Origin: Oreocharis arfaki
Taxonomy: Eukaryota; Chordata; Aves; Passeriformes; Paramythiidae
Reading direction: 5' to 3'
Length of the DNA: 64,000 bases
NCBI GenBank assembly: GCA_013398015.1
Contig: VZRR01010834.1
Coordinates: 1,258,668-1,322,667 of the forward strand
In this document: positions 36,403 through 49,000 of the stretch, in pieces
How positions within the stretch are numbered: the stretch's first letter is position 1
Layout: each line of letters opens with the position of its first letter
Notes under the pieces: generated by a model
Databases searched by the model: none
What the model saw: the letters and a program-made list of their open reading frames with translations, nothing else
Told to the model about the DNA's origin: nothing
Translations under genes and position numbers: made by a program

Positions 36403-39212
36403 GAGGAAATAAATTTCAGATTAACACTATAGCTGGCAAAGGAATCACAGCTTATTTCATTTACACATTAATTAACAGCTTTTATCAGTCCTTCTTAGAC
36501 TGTCAGCCAACTTTTCAGCTGTTTTAGGAAATATTTTGGGGTTTTCAAGAATACATGTTTAAGGCCTGTATTGGAGTTTTACCTCTCCAGAAAAAATTGT
36601 GTATGTTTGAGCTGAGTGAGGAAATTCTTCACCTGAAGACAAGCAAAGTCAATTTTGAAGTGTTTTCTCATGTCTCTGCATGTAGTTATACTGTGTGGGA
36701 TTTTAAAAATAATTTATATAGATATCACTATTTTTTCTTATATTGACCGCCACAGCCGTATCACCTAAACAGTCACTGAGCAAATTCAATATCATCAAAA
36801 TCTTACACTTGCAAGTTAGTTCAGGACAGATTGCATTATACTAATAAAACATTTTCCATCAAAACTGACATAAAGACTGAAGTAAAAGATCAAATATAGG
36901 GCCTGAATATTTCCTTTGCTCAGACAGCCGTGGAGACCGAAAAGGTGATGATGATAGTAGAGCACAAAGGCATATGGGATCATGTGGGTTTTATCATGCT
37001 AAATCTGATATTATTAGGTGAACTTAGGGTCTGTAATGCTGAAACTTTGATACAAATGACAAACATAGATGGGCCCAAATATGGCTCTGTCCTTGAAAAT
37101 CAACAAAAGATTGACATAAAGAAAAGAGAATAAGGTTGGGATCACACAGGAAGTAAATCACTTTTGGTGGTTTTTGTTAGTGGGGAGTCAGAATGAAGAC
37201 AGGGAAGGGGGGGGAAGTTTTCTGTGCATATACAACTGTGAAAATGCATGAGGGGCTCTGCCACCCCAGGAAATTTAAAGAGCTTGGAAATATAAGCCAA
37301 GATGTTTGTCTACTTTTTTTTCTGATGTTCCTTAAATTAGGATTCTAAGTACTTCTTGATTCCTTCCTTGTTACACTATTTCTTTTTACCTCCCACCATT
37401 TTTTTTCAATAATTTTACTTTTTAACTGGCTTATTTTGATGTTTTGGCCTCTGGACTAAGTTCAAGTCTTCTGGATATTTCATCTGACCTGAGCCTGCTT
37501 CCATCTGTAGAATACTTGAACATGTCTTGGCTGATCTGCATGCACACAGAGTACAACCCGTGCATCTCTGTGTGCACCCCAGCTCTGTGGCTGGGAGGTA
37601 TCAGGTATGCTCTTGCTCTTGCAATGCTTGCAAATTGTTGTTTCTATGGCTCATGACTCTCGTGTATCATTCAAAAAACGCAAGTGGCTGATTTGCTGGT
37701 AATATTCAGCAGCAGTGGCCTAACTTCCTTCTTGATTCTGTCTAAAGCTTTTAGTGATTGCCTGGTTACTTTTCCCATTTCTACTTTTTTCCCCAAAACC
37801 TCAAAGAAATTCAATCTTCATGCTTTTTGATTGAGAAATATTCATATGTTTTTTCATCCACCAAGATGATGTTGCCATGATGACCAATAGCACCCACAAG
37901 CCCACTTGCGCTGTATTTGGGACACAAAATTACTCTTATTTGTCTTTCTTATATGTAGATGCATCTTTGACAGACGAGTTCATTCTATTTATAGCTTCCT
38001 AGTCTTTATGATATTGTCATTACTCCTAGTTCCTTTGTAATAAAGATATATCAGAAGAAAACCTACTTCTGCTCCAGGAAACAGATTTCTGATTGACTGA
38101 GCTGCAACAGTAAGAGCTTTCATTTGATGAGCATTTTGATCTGCACACTATGCATTCTACTTGAGTAGAGATAGCCTTTAAGGCAAACAGTGAAGATTCC
38201 CCTAGTAGGTGGTGGCAGCTGCAATTTCCAGCTGGCTTTCAAAGGTGCTTTACGGTCTGGATCCTATTTAAACATCAACCAGTGAATGTTCTGTGGCAAA
38301 ACCTGAAGTTCAGTCTTTTCCTCTACCACTAAAGATTGTCATAATAAGTAAGGCAAAGACCCCTGTCCTTCAGGTTGACCTACTGCCTCATTCAGAGGCT
38401 TCCCTGAATTATTTCAGCCATGACCTGACTTCCTGCTCAGAAGTCAGAAAACCACATCCTCACTGCAGGCCCTAACAGTACTGCACCGAAATATTGTGTA
38501 CAAAGAATAGATTGCAGTAAGGACTCATAGTCCTTTTTTCATTAAAATGTGTCATTAAAGTACAGTCATAAGACATTGTTGCTTATTTATTTGCCAATTT
38601 CTATGCAGTCTGGTTAATATTGATCATGACAGGTATCAGCCCCTTACGTGTTTTTCTTAATCTACAGCCAAAACAACTGTTCCGTTCCTGAAGCTGTGAC
38701 TGGGAAAAAGACATTGCTTTTCACTGCTGTCAAGGCTTTCTCTGGCAATTGAGAGCCTGGGACAGCACTGGAGAGGGCAACAGAGCCACACACTGAAAAA
38801 AGGGCAAAGAGAGTTGAATAGCTCCTTAGTCAGACAGCATCATCCATTGTGTGAGAAATATGACAGGTGATTTTGTAATTAAATACTATGTCATAGACAG
38901 AAGGGAGCTAAGTGAAAGCTTTGTACTCAGCTAACTGAGAGCTGTAACTACCTTACCTTGAAAAAATATTTTTAATATTGTTATGTGTCATACATTTTTA
39001 TGTGGATGACGCATTCAAATAATCTATTAAATCCTCATTAATTCTTTCAAATGCAGATAGTAAAGAAAAATAAATTTTTATTTTAGACTTGGAAAAACTT
39101 TCCAGCCTACTTTTAAAAGCCACTAAAGACTTGTAGTTCTCAGTTAACAGGAAAGATGAACAGTCAATGCCCATCAGCTTTTCTTGTTTTCTATAAAAAA
39201 GGCTGTGTTTAC

Positions 39213-39387
39213 ATTGGTGAGAAATGCCATAGTTATTGGATGCTTCCAACTGACTGTAGATGTAGCCTAGAGCACTAGAGGAAATTACTGTGCCTGGAGA
39301 TGAGTTAAAGTTTGCTTTGAAGCCTAATCTGAATTTCACAACTGAATTGTCCATGGAACTGGTTAAACGAAATCTCACTGCGAATAC
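39213..39387 (-). other. Exon-like open segment, weakly SEA-domain-like (unproven)
   Basis: The minus strand carries a frame open for more than 125 codons (about 39393 down to 38998). A possible acceptor (AAACAG, poor pyrimidine tract) precedes 39387 and a possible weak donor (GTAAAC) follows 39213. The translated piece includes DNSVVKFRLGFK and, later, SQLEASNN. The first resembles the core beta-strand pattern of SEA domains (as in enteropeptidase and related membrane serine proteases), and the second sits where a helix would follow. This is visual similarity only, across very few residues. No transmembrane, LDL-A or protease exon was found nearby, so the segment could well be chance. Confidence 0.18.
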
Positions 39388-42300
39388 CTGTTTATTTAGC
39401 TAAAGTTATGGTGAGGCACAGAGAAATACAACTTGTGATCTTGTCCACTTCTAGTTGTCCAGATGCAAAAGGCCTTGTACTGCAGAAAGAATAAAACACT
39501 CTCAAACATTTATCAAATAGTTAATAAAAATATATATACTACATAACATACATATTTTTGTATCTATTTTACTGTGCAGTGGTTTCTGTTGTCAATCAAA
39601 TTAAAGGATATTAAAAAATTGAATAATACATTTAAATCTCAGATAACTGAGACTTGTGCAGACCACCGAAATTTGCAACTTCCAATCTTTGTAGGTTTGG
39701 CTGGAGACTAGTTAGCCTCGTTATTCACAGGACGTGTTTCTCTGTGAGTCCTCAATAATCAGAAATGCAATGATAGCAGAAGCCTGGAACCCAACCCATT
39801 AATGATGATGAATATTCTTTCAGAGATGAGGTGCTGTTAATCTGAGAGGAACTATCATGGGTTACAACCTGACTATAAGCATTACATCAGTTCCTTTTTG
39901 AGTTTACGTATAGTGATTTCCAGATGAAGTTATTTAGATTACAATATCTAATTTTAATCTATTTGATTTTATTAATTTGAGATTCTTTTTTTTCAGTGCG
40001 GGAAGATAGCTGTGTTTTAGAGAATGCAGCTTAACATTTCACATCAAGGCTAACATCTTTTTTACCTTAAACACATACCTAAAATGGTCTCTCAAGGTTT
40101 GCTTAGCAATAATGACACAAAGCCAGTAGTTAAGCTAGTGATTTTCTGCTTGAGGCAGTGCAAGCACTTGTCAGTGAAATGTTCTAAGGGGACCTTTTCA
40201 CAACCTGACTCCACTGGTTCACAGCCTCTTGCAGGCGCAAGGCCAACTCTACACCATTTGATCATGAGCATACAGTGCATGTGACTGGGGAAAAAGTTCA
40301 AAGAGCTCTTTCAGTGAACATTTGGGTCAGAACTTTTATTATATAAATAGGCACCTGCTGCACAGAGCTGTGGCAGTGAGCATGTAGGCATATGCTGCTA
40401 TTCCAGCATCTCTTCTAGGGGAATCTCTGATCTGACTCCATACCTGGCTGATTCTAGCGTGTGTCCTCATGGAAGACACTGCCACTATTTTAAACTTTCC
40501 ATTCTTCTTTCTTCCTCCTAAACAAGTTTAATCAATTTTTTCTTCCTGGAGCTGAAACATCTAATACAAATTATAAAGGCAAAGATCCTACAAACCCTTT
40601 GGTGAAAATGATGGCAGCATTCCAGGTAAATATTTGAAAGACAGAAATATAATAAAAAACTTCAGACGCTTCTATTCACACTTGACTCGTTTCTTGTTCT
40701 GTGGATAAGGTCTTTCCACATTGCAGCTTGTGTTGGTATTTATAGCCTACCATATCAGGGCTTATTTTAATTCTCCATAATTCATGGACAATTGACCAGA
40801 CAGGTAATAATGTGACATTGATTATTTAGTGAATATTATTGAGACATACTTCAACTTGTGTATTATTGACTCAATCAAAAATTTTGACTCTTTATAATCA
40901 CTATGGTCAGTTGAATCCACATTGCTAGTGGGAAAATGCATGACCATTAGTATCCAAAAGGGTCTGCAGAATGATTTAAAGTATTTTACCATGCCTATAA
41001 AGTAACCATTATTCTAAAATGATTAATTTGGTCCTGAACCACTGAACAACAATCAGAGATTTAAAACAGGCAAACCAAAGGGCCATTTAGCAAATCAGTG
41101 TTTCCTGCTTCTCTTCAGGATTTAACTCCCTGAAATCTAGTGCACATGAAGAATCTAGCAGAAAAGTCTGTCTGTCCATGCTCCATCACTAACAGAGTGT
41201 CTTTCTCAGGGACACTTCTCATCTCTTCTACCTCTCTCTATTGTGTCCTCATCATGTCCAGGTGAGCGTGTCCATGAGTCTGCATGAGCAGACTTTAATT
41301 CAGAATTAGCTTTGCAAGATACAGGCATGGCAGCATACAGTATTTTGCAATGTTGTACATCTTTTGGCTTGGCATATCCACAGGGGAGAGTAACATTTCA
41401 GACAAACATGCCTCTGGATATGGAGACAGAGTTAACAGATTAATCATTACCTGCTCAACATTTGATCACTTTAGGGGCTGTGTTTTTTTTTTTCCCTTGG
41501 ATATCTTCCATTCAATGAAGTGGAAAGGGAGAGTCATGGGTTCAGATTTTTCAGTTTTCATAACAAAGATCTAAAGATACTTGATGCTGCCTGAGACCTG
41601 TGCAGCAGCAGCATCCCTCCAGAGCTAAACCTGCATCATGGTTTCTGATTTTCCGGGGCTGATTTTGTTATTCAAGGCTGGGGACTGAGCACTTTGGCCC
41701 ATAACAACTGCTGCTCCCACACTTTTTAAAGCCATTTCTGATGCCCTCCACACAAACTCCCAAAGCCTCAGTTTGCTGTATCCCCCCCTTACTAAGTAAA
41801 CAATTGTCTCCCACTCAGCTACCCTCTATTTAGCAGTCAGATAGAGACTAAAGGTGTGAATTCTTTTTAATCAAGAACCAGGATAACAGGAAACAATTAA
41901 TAATCAAAAACCCATCAGTTAGCAAACAGATAACAAAAACTGCTCACCAGAGATGCCCCTAGAAACTACCAGAAGCAGCTAAAATTCTCACAAGAAAATC
42001 TATTTTATTAACTGCCATCAGGCTAAAGCAGTTTCATTACGTTTAAGAAATAGGTCAGTTCTTATTTCAAATATAGCAGTAGGAAAGAGATGCACAGAAG
42101 CAACAATATATATATTTTATTGAAGAGGAGAGTAAATTCAGGAGTAATCAATGTATCATATATGCTCAGCTAACCTTTTTCTATTCCAGAACAATCACCA
42201 GTTAAGTACAGAAAAACATCACATGATGAAATACATTAGTGCAATTTATAACTGGCTTCTTCAGCAAAGTGCAGCTTGACCTTGTACTAACCTTGAAATT

Positions 42301-45300
42301 TTGTGAGCAGGAGCAAACAGTCATTAAACTATGAACAGCTTGCGTAATATTTAAGTAGCAAATATTCCCATGAAAATTAATTGAAGTATGAGGATTATGA
42401 ACACAATCACACATTTTTAGTTTTGCCAAAGGTAAATGGGAGACTTTTTCTGACTATTCCCACTGGAGGCAGCAGGAAAGAACAGTGTTCTCCCTGACAC
42501 ACTTACGTTTGACTTGAGATTTTGAGAAGAGAAACCATCTTTGTAGGTCAGTTTTCCAGAGATGTGAGTATGTGTGTACCAGTATCAAGTTCCTTGTGTG
42601 GATTTATCTTTGCACCTTGGTATTTTTGTGCATTTACGCTGGTCTAGACCTGTTGTGCATGCAGTCTTCACAACAGCCTGCCAAGATACAGAAATGCTGA
42701 CTAGCCATGAGCCCTAGAGGACGTTCATGCAGCCCATGGGCAGTAGATAGCAGCACCTTTGAAAACAGTCTCTGATGATTCTGAGGCTCTTGACAGACTA
42801 GCTAGTAAATACTAAATCACTGTGTGTTTTTAGTAATCTCATATAAACCAAATAATTTTACATCAATATAAAACTGCAGTAATGCACTAGCTAATTAAAC
42901 CCTTTGAATGATAAAGCCATATTTATAGATCTTCCAACTCAAACAGATCATACCTGGCAGATCAATACAAGTGTTAAATAAGTCATTAACCTCTTCAAAG
43001 ATTGCACACAAGGTCAGTGAATTGCGATGGTGGAACATTTTAATGAGCTGAACACTTGACCTATGGGAAGAGAACCAACAACAATTCACTTGAGTGGAGA
43101 AGCTCTGCAGGTCTGAAAAACGTCACATTGTCTTTCTAGACCTTGATTTCTAGATCAATAAACTGGAAGCAATAATTCTGTAACACAAAAAACCCCACTG
43201 AAGTTAAGTAATAGCACATGTTTGTAATGTTGTTATAGCACATACAAAATGTGTTATTAAGGTTATAGTTTGTTCTCACATAATTACACCAAGAATTTAT
43301 TTTACAACTATTCTCGTCTTACAATATACTACGGTTAAAAGAAATAGTAGAAAATCAAAAGAATTATGTTACTGCTCAAGTGAATCTGGCACACTTCCAA
43401 AAGTTGATGAGGATTTTTTTCAGGTCCTTCCTGGAGATTTTTAGGGTCTCAAATCTTGCTGTCCCTTCCTACCTGTTTGACACTCAATGTGACAGTATTG
43501 TTTATCATCTCTTTGGCATAGACAGTGAATGATAAATCTCTGTGATAAGATATATGGCCTTTTATTCATATGAAAAACAAATCCAACTCTGAAAAAAGAA
43601 ACCGAAGTCTTTGCCAGCCCAGAACAGTATCATCAGTGGGAATGTTTCACTGATATTTAAACCTGAATTGGAGGTGCTTTCTCCAGTTCATTGGTTCTAG
43701 CATATCTGTCATCTATCTTCTAAAACCTATAACAAAAAGTCTAATTGCATTTTCAACTTCATTATTTCAACTGACTTTAAGTTATAGAGGTGGAACCGTT
43801 CCTCACTTCACACATGGTATGTAACATCTGTTAGAAGATGGTATCAAACATGCCTTCTGTATCATAGATTAGGCTTGATCAGCTCTTTGATTTTCTTATT
43901 TCAAACCCTAGAGCTATTATATTAACAAAATCTAGCTTTTGTGCTTTTCTGTCACTGCCTGATTTTTCCTAAATTTTCCATAATATGGTTTGTTGAGAGA
44001 AAAGCTTAGCTAACCATTCATACTTGAATTGAGATTTCAGCGTGATTGCCCTGTGAGTGTGTGCCTGGAGGGAAGCAAAAATAAGGTTGCTACATGGAAA
44101 GATGAAGTGATTGAATTCAGTGCCTGAGGCCACAAACCTCATTTTCATGACTGTTAATATGTAGAACTAACTGAAAAGGAACTTGTGAGCTAGTGCATGC
44201 TTTTTTTCTTGTTCCATAAAACTAACATTATACGTTCTACCTGGGAGATTTATTTTTACTCTTGCAAAAAAGAATGCCACAGATCTAAGCCTACAGTCTC
44301 GAACATGATCAAATGATCTACTGCTACAAGAAGCTGCTGAAGCAATAGTTTGAAATTCTATCTAATGTACTTCTCAATGCTGTGCATATCCATTAAGGGC
44401 ACAGTGCTCAAACCCTTGAAATACTCTTTGGGATCCCACCACTAATGGCACAATGGCTGAAGATGTTCGTAGACCCAAAGAGTAATTGTATGTGGTCTCA
44501 TCATGAACATAGCTCAAAATTGTGTTCTGCCTTGATATTGTCACAGTAAGTCCCGTTATGGATGAACCTCTGTAAGTATTAGTTTAGACATAAGCATTGT
44601 CAGGGCATTCAAGCACCATTGAATTGTATAGAGTTATCATTTATAGACATCAATTTTGCAGTATTTCTAATAAGTAATGTAAACTCCAAGCTCCTGCTAG
44701 TAATACTTATCACATACAAAAAAGTTCATCACATGCTGTTTGATGATGCATCAGTGCTTTGTTCAAAAATTGAATCTACCTCTGGCTTTCAAAAGAGGTT
44801 GGCCACATCACAACAGTGATCCCATTTTGCCATGTTTCAGTATACTGCTGGTGACTGACTGCTGGGCTCAAGTTTCTTTTATGAGTCAGTTTGAAAATGG
44901 GCTCTTAACGACACAGTGGGAGGTCTTCAATGAGACAGTCTCCTAGACATTCCTGCATCAATAGGTGTCATCTTCTCAAGTCCTGACTATAAAACATGAT
45001 AGATGGCATGAGCAATGACAGATCAAGCAGGCCTGAGCCATGGCAGCATGTCAAGTGACTTGAACAAGATACAGCTAAAAGTAAATACGTGCTCAACAAT
45101 GCTCAAAAGCTTTCTTGTTTTGTCACTTTCTAAGAAATGTTGGAAAGGAAAAAGCCTTTATCTACCAGTCCAAATGAGCTGAGAACTTGCAGAGCAAAAC
45201 TTAGCTATTTTGATTCAGATTTGGAAATTTCAAGAAATGTTGGTTTCAGGGAGATCTATTTGTCATGTCTAGAGGCACAAGAGAGCTGTGATTCATTTAG

Positions 45301-45450
45301 AATAGGAAACATTGGCTACTTTTAAAATATCTCTCAAGCATCACCTCATTACCACAGAACTCTGCCAATGGAAAAGATTGCTCGGCCTTGTTTTGTTTTG
45401 ACCTTCTGTGTTGCTGCAGTGATAGGGTAGTCCAGAAGTTTACAAAAGTT

Positions 45451-45647
45451 AATTTCTCCACCTCCAGGGAGGCTGTGGGCTCACCATCTCTGCAAGTGTT
45501 CAAGAGGTATCTAGATGTCGCACTCAGGGAAATGGTTTAGAGCTTCTTATGGTGACACTGAGTTGATGGTTGGACTAAAGGATATTGAAGGTCTCTCCTA
45601 ATCTTGATGATTCTGTAGTAACAAAAGATGATTCTGTACCTACAAAA
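45451..45647 (+). mobile_element. CR1 LINE 3' end with duplicated tail
   Basis: The plus strand shows CAGGGAGGCTGTGGGCTC, GCAAGTGTTCAAGAGG, AGGGAAATGGTTTAG, GGTTGGACTAAAGGAT and AAGGTCTCTCCTAATCTTG in CR1 order, ending in GATGATTCTGTA (45606-45617). That terminal motif recurs at 45628-45639, each followed by a CTA/TAA-ACAAAAG-like stretch. The tail is therefore duplicated with a 22-base period. 5'-truncated; non-coding. Confidence 0.9.
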
Positions 45648-46045
45648 GAAGAAAATGTGAGTGATAATCTAGGGACAGCTCAGTAGTGAAAATTGTTTGT
45701 GCCAATGTATTCCCATCCTGATTCTACAATCCTATTTTTAAATTATCCATCTGTTGTGGAACTATTGGATTTACAAACTAGTGGAGAGGTGATAGTTTTA
45801 TATCAGCAAGTAATATGAGTCCATGTCAGTACACACAGCAGATCATAGGTAGGAAGCACCACTGGAAGAATGGGGTTGTTCTGCAGCAGCCAGTTTTCAT
45901 TGACAAATACTGAGATGTAAAGCAGAGGAATTTCTGTACTTAAAAAAAAAAACAAAAACCTTCAAAAAAACCCATATCATACTATTGGTTCTGTTTGTTT
46001 TTATCTGAAAACAAAGACGAAGTTTATCAAAACTAGGAACTCACC

Positions 46046-46078
46046 TCATACGTACAAATCCTCTCGTATGATCGTGGC
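46046..46078. repeat. CpG-rich inverted repeat TCATACG / CGTATGA
   Basis: Seven-base perfect arms (46046-46052 and 46065-46071) separated by 12 bases. Four CpG dinucleotides fall within 28 bases, in otherwise CpG-depleted DNA. Confidence 0.75.
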
Positions 46079-49000
46079 GGCTGTTCTACCATCACTATGG
46101 AGAAGTCTCACCTAGTTTAGCAGCTGATTTTAATCTCAACATGAAGTATGGATTAATAAGTGAATTATGGAATGGAATGATTGACACAGCAAGCAATATG
46201 GTATTAGAAAGCGGGATTTGAAAGCATTATTAGAGAAGGCAATGAATAAGTGTGAGCATGATGATTAATAGTATAATGTAGCAGAGGAGAAAAAATTTGT
46301 TAGCATAGTAGGAAGGGAAAATCCTGACCAGATTCTCAGCTGGTGTACACTGCCCAAACCCAAAGGAAATTAGGGAAGCTCTGACAGTTTATGGCAGCCA
46401 GGAATCTGGCCCCAGGAGAAATAGACTGAAATTAGGAAAAAAATTAAACTTTAGCTAAATATCTGAATAAGAATCCTGACAGCATGATCCCTTTAACTGA
46501 GAAACAGTCTCCAATGGGAAATGCTGAATATTTTGAATTACATTAGGCAAAGCATTGAAAAAATATACTGTGGGGACAAATTTGTACTGGAGGGGAGATG
46601 AATTAGACAGGCAAGTAGGTCATTTTCACAAATTCTATTAATTACTTAAAACTGATTGTATAAAGAAAAGAAAGATCTTGGCAGTGCTTTTGCTGATATA
46701 GTTGTTCACTGGCCCTGAGACAGTGTTTAGTGGGTGTCAGACCCAGATGGAAACACTCCATTGGTCAGGATATGGTATGCATCATCTTCAGCTGGATGTA
46801 ATATTTATTATGAAGAGCTTTTTTTTTTTTCTGCGTATAATGGGAAATAATGAGAATTCAAAGCCCTAAATAGGGATTCGAAAGTTGGCCATGAAACAGA
46901 TATTTTTTTGTTTCCCTATGATGGTGTTGTCATACTGTCAGGCATAAGAAACAGAAGGCATGCTCATCTTAAGTTGTAACTGAGAATGTCCTTTCTTTAA
47001 ATTAAAAAGGGAAGTCTAGGCTTTAAATGAGAAAAGTACAACATCAGGCTCCAAAAAGCCACTTTCATTTTCATATAAATATGTAACCATCATTTGTTTA
47101 ACTCACACCAAGCTATCAAATTTTGTGGTGGGCTATAAACTTGTTGAGTCATTAGCCTGGCTGCTTAATGGAGGAAAACTAAATTTCTGTTCCTGCATAA
47201 TGACACTTATTCACTGTAGACATTTGCATCACTTGGAAACGATAAAACCTCATCCTTCATAATGAAGTTCTGAGCTGACAAAGAGGAAAATATAGTGTTG
47301 TGGGACAACTATGAATATAAAACAAGCTTAATAAAGAAGTAGTGACAAATTATATTATGCAAAATGCAATGCAATAAAAAAATGTTACTAACTCATTGGA
47401 AATGTCATAAATAATCTAAATAGTTTTTAACTGTCAAAGCCTTGAGAAATATATTCTTTAAAAAAATTGAAGTACAGAATAGATGCCAGTTTAATTGCCA
47501 CCATATTTTGACAAGCATGGAGAACCTTGTACCCAGTTTATTTGCTAAATTTAGCTCACTTGCCTAAGATTAAATTATGGGGGGAGCAATACAATTTTTC
47601 TTTTTCAACTCCGTGATGCCCCATCAAAAACAAACTACCTCAGCCATTTTTAAGTATTGATGTTTTCCATTTCAGATCAACATTTACAGTTTGCATTACA
47701 ATCTCAGGACAACTGATCCTTATAAAGCAAAGAGAATTTCTAATGTGGATGTTCGGTAAAATCATGTGCTGCCTTCTTAAAATCAACATTCTTTTTGAGC
47801 AAGTAAATACACTGCTGTATTTCTGTGGGTCACCAAGTACATGAAATCCCACTAGGATAGCTCCTTGTAATATAAAAGTCTTTGTCCAATTTGTGTGTCC
47901 AAATTACTCAATTTTCACTCTTCTAAAAATTTCATTTTGCAGAAAGGAAAAAGACACTTGTAGTTCAAGAATTGCTGGCAGATCAAATAATAATGACTTA
48001 GATTCTATTTCTGCTGAAGTTTCATTGATACCAATAGTGCCAGAGACTTGAATAGAAGCAGCTTTGAGGCTTGTATAACCAGAAGCATTTCTATCCATGA
48101 AAACAGTTGCAAAATTAACTGCTAGTGTGATCAGATCCTCACTTCAATGGAGATTTCCCTACTGACTCAGGCACTTGTTTAATTATATGCTGCTCATACT
48201 TTCAATGTAGAATGTTCAAGATGCTTGAACCTGTTGTATTCTAGAGTATGAGTCTGGTAGGGACAAATGATACGTTTAATGTACTGCTAAGAGATCCGCA
48301 GAAAATCACATTGCCTTGAAAATGCAAAATTTGACATGTTTTGTTAATGATTTTGATTTATTAATTTTTATGTGGATGACAGGCATCAAAAGTTGGAAAT
48401 CCTACTTTGTCATTTAAAAGTGAGACATTTTCTCCTGGGGCAAATGTATTTTAAATTTGCCTTCTGTTTTTCAGAGAAAACAGTACTCATATCTTTACAC
48501 AAACACAGAGGAGTTTCATCCTAGATCAAATACACATAAACAATCTGAGCTATTTTCAAAGTATTTTCAAAGGAATGTGGGGATTTTTACCCTTTGATTG
48601 TTATTGTAGTCAACAGTTCAGTGCTTCATTTCAGAAACAAAAAAACTCGAAGTAAGCAGGTTGCTTTTAACATGCTGGTGAGCCTAGTGTGACTTTTTCC
48701 TTTACCCTTTCACAGTTGGAACTGGCTATACAATATTTTCCATTATGCAAGAGGATTTGGAGTCGCTCCGTCTGCTATGCTCTCTTTGGTCATGTCCAAT
48801 AACTGATGTTTCCAATAACTCATTTGAATTTCCAGCTCTCCTGGGCAAGGCACCAGTCATTGTGATTATCTCTAAGGCTTGTAAATCTTCTCTTATTTTG
48901 AAAGGGCTTCATTTAGCACATTTAAGGCACAAATAAGCATTTACAAAACAAAAATTAAGTGATTTTTAAGCCTGAAATGTGACTGCAGAGATTCCATCAG

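Larger units (their letters stand above)
32791..45450. other. Unique AT-rich stretch; two exon-like segments
   Basis: No secure gene is visible. It holds exon-like open segments at 33078-33299 (plus) and 39213-39387 (minus), a pyrimidine-rich patch (33347-33398), and a perfect 10-bp-arm hairpin (36363-36402). All are listed separately. Other open frames are short and without motif. Confidence 0.5.

Noticed and set aside
47904..48098. Minus-strand 64-codon frame with a protein-like look
   Set aside because: No family recognised, a weak acceptor and no convincing donor; too short to separate from chance.
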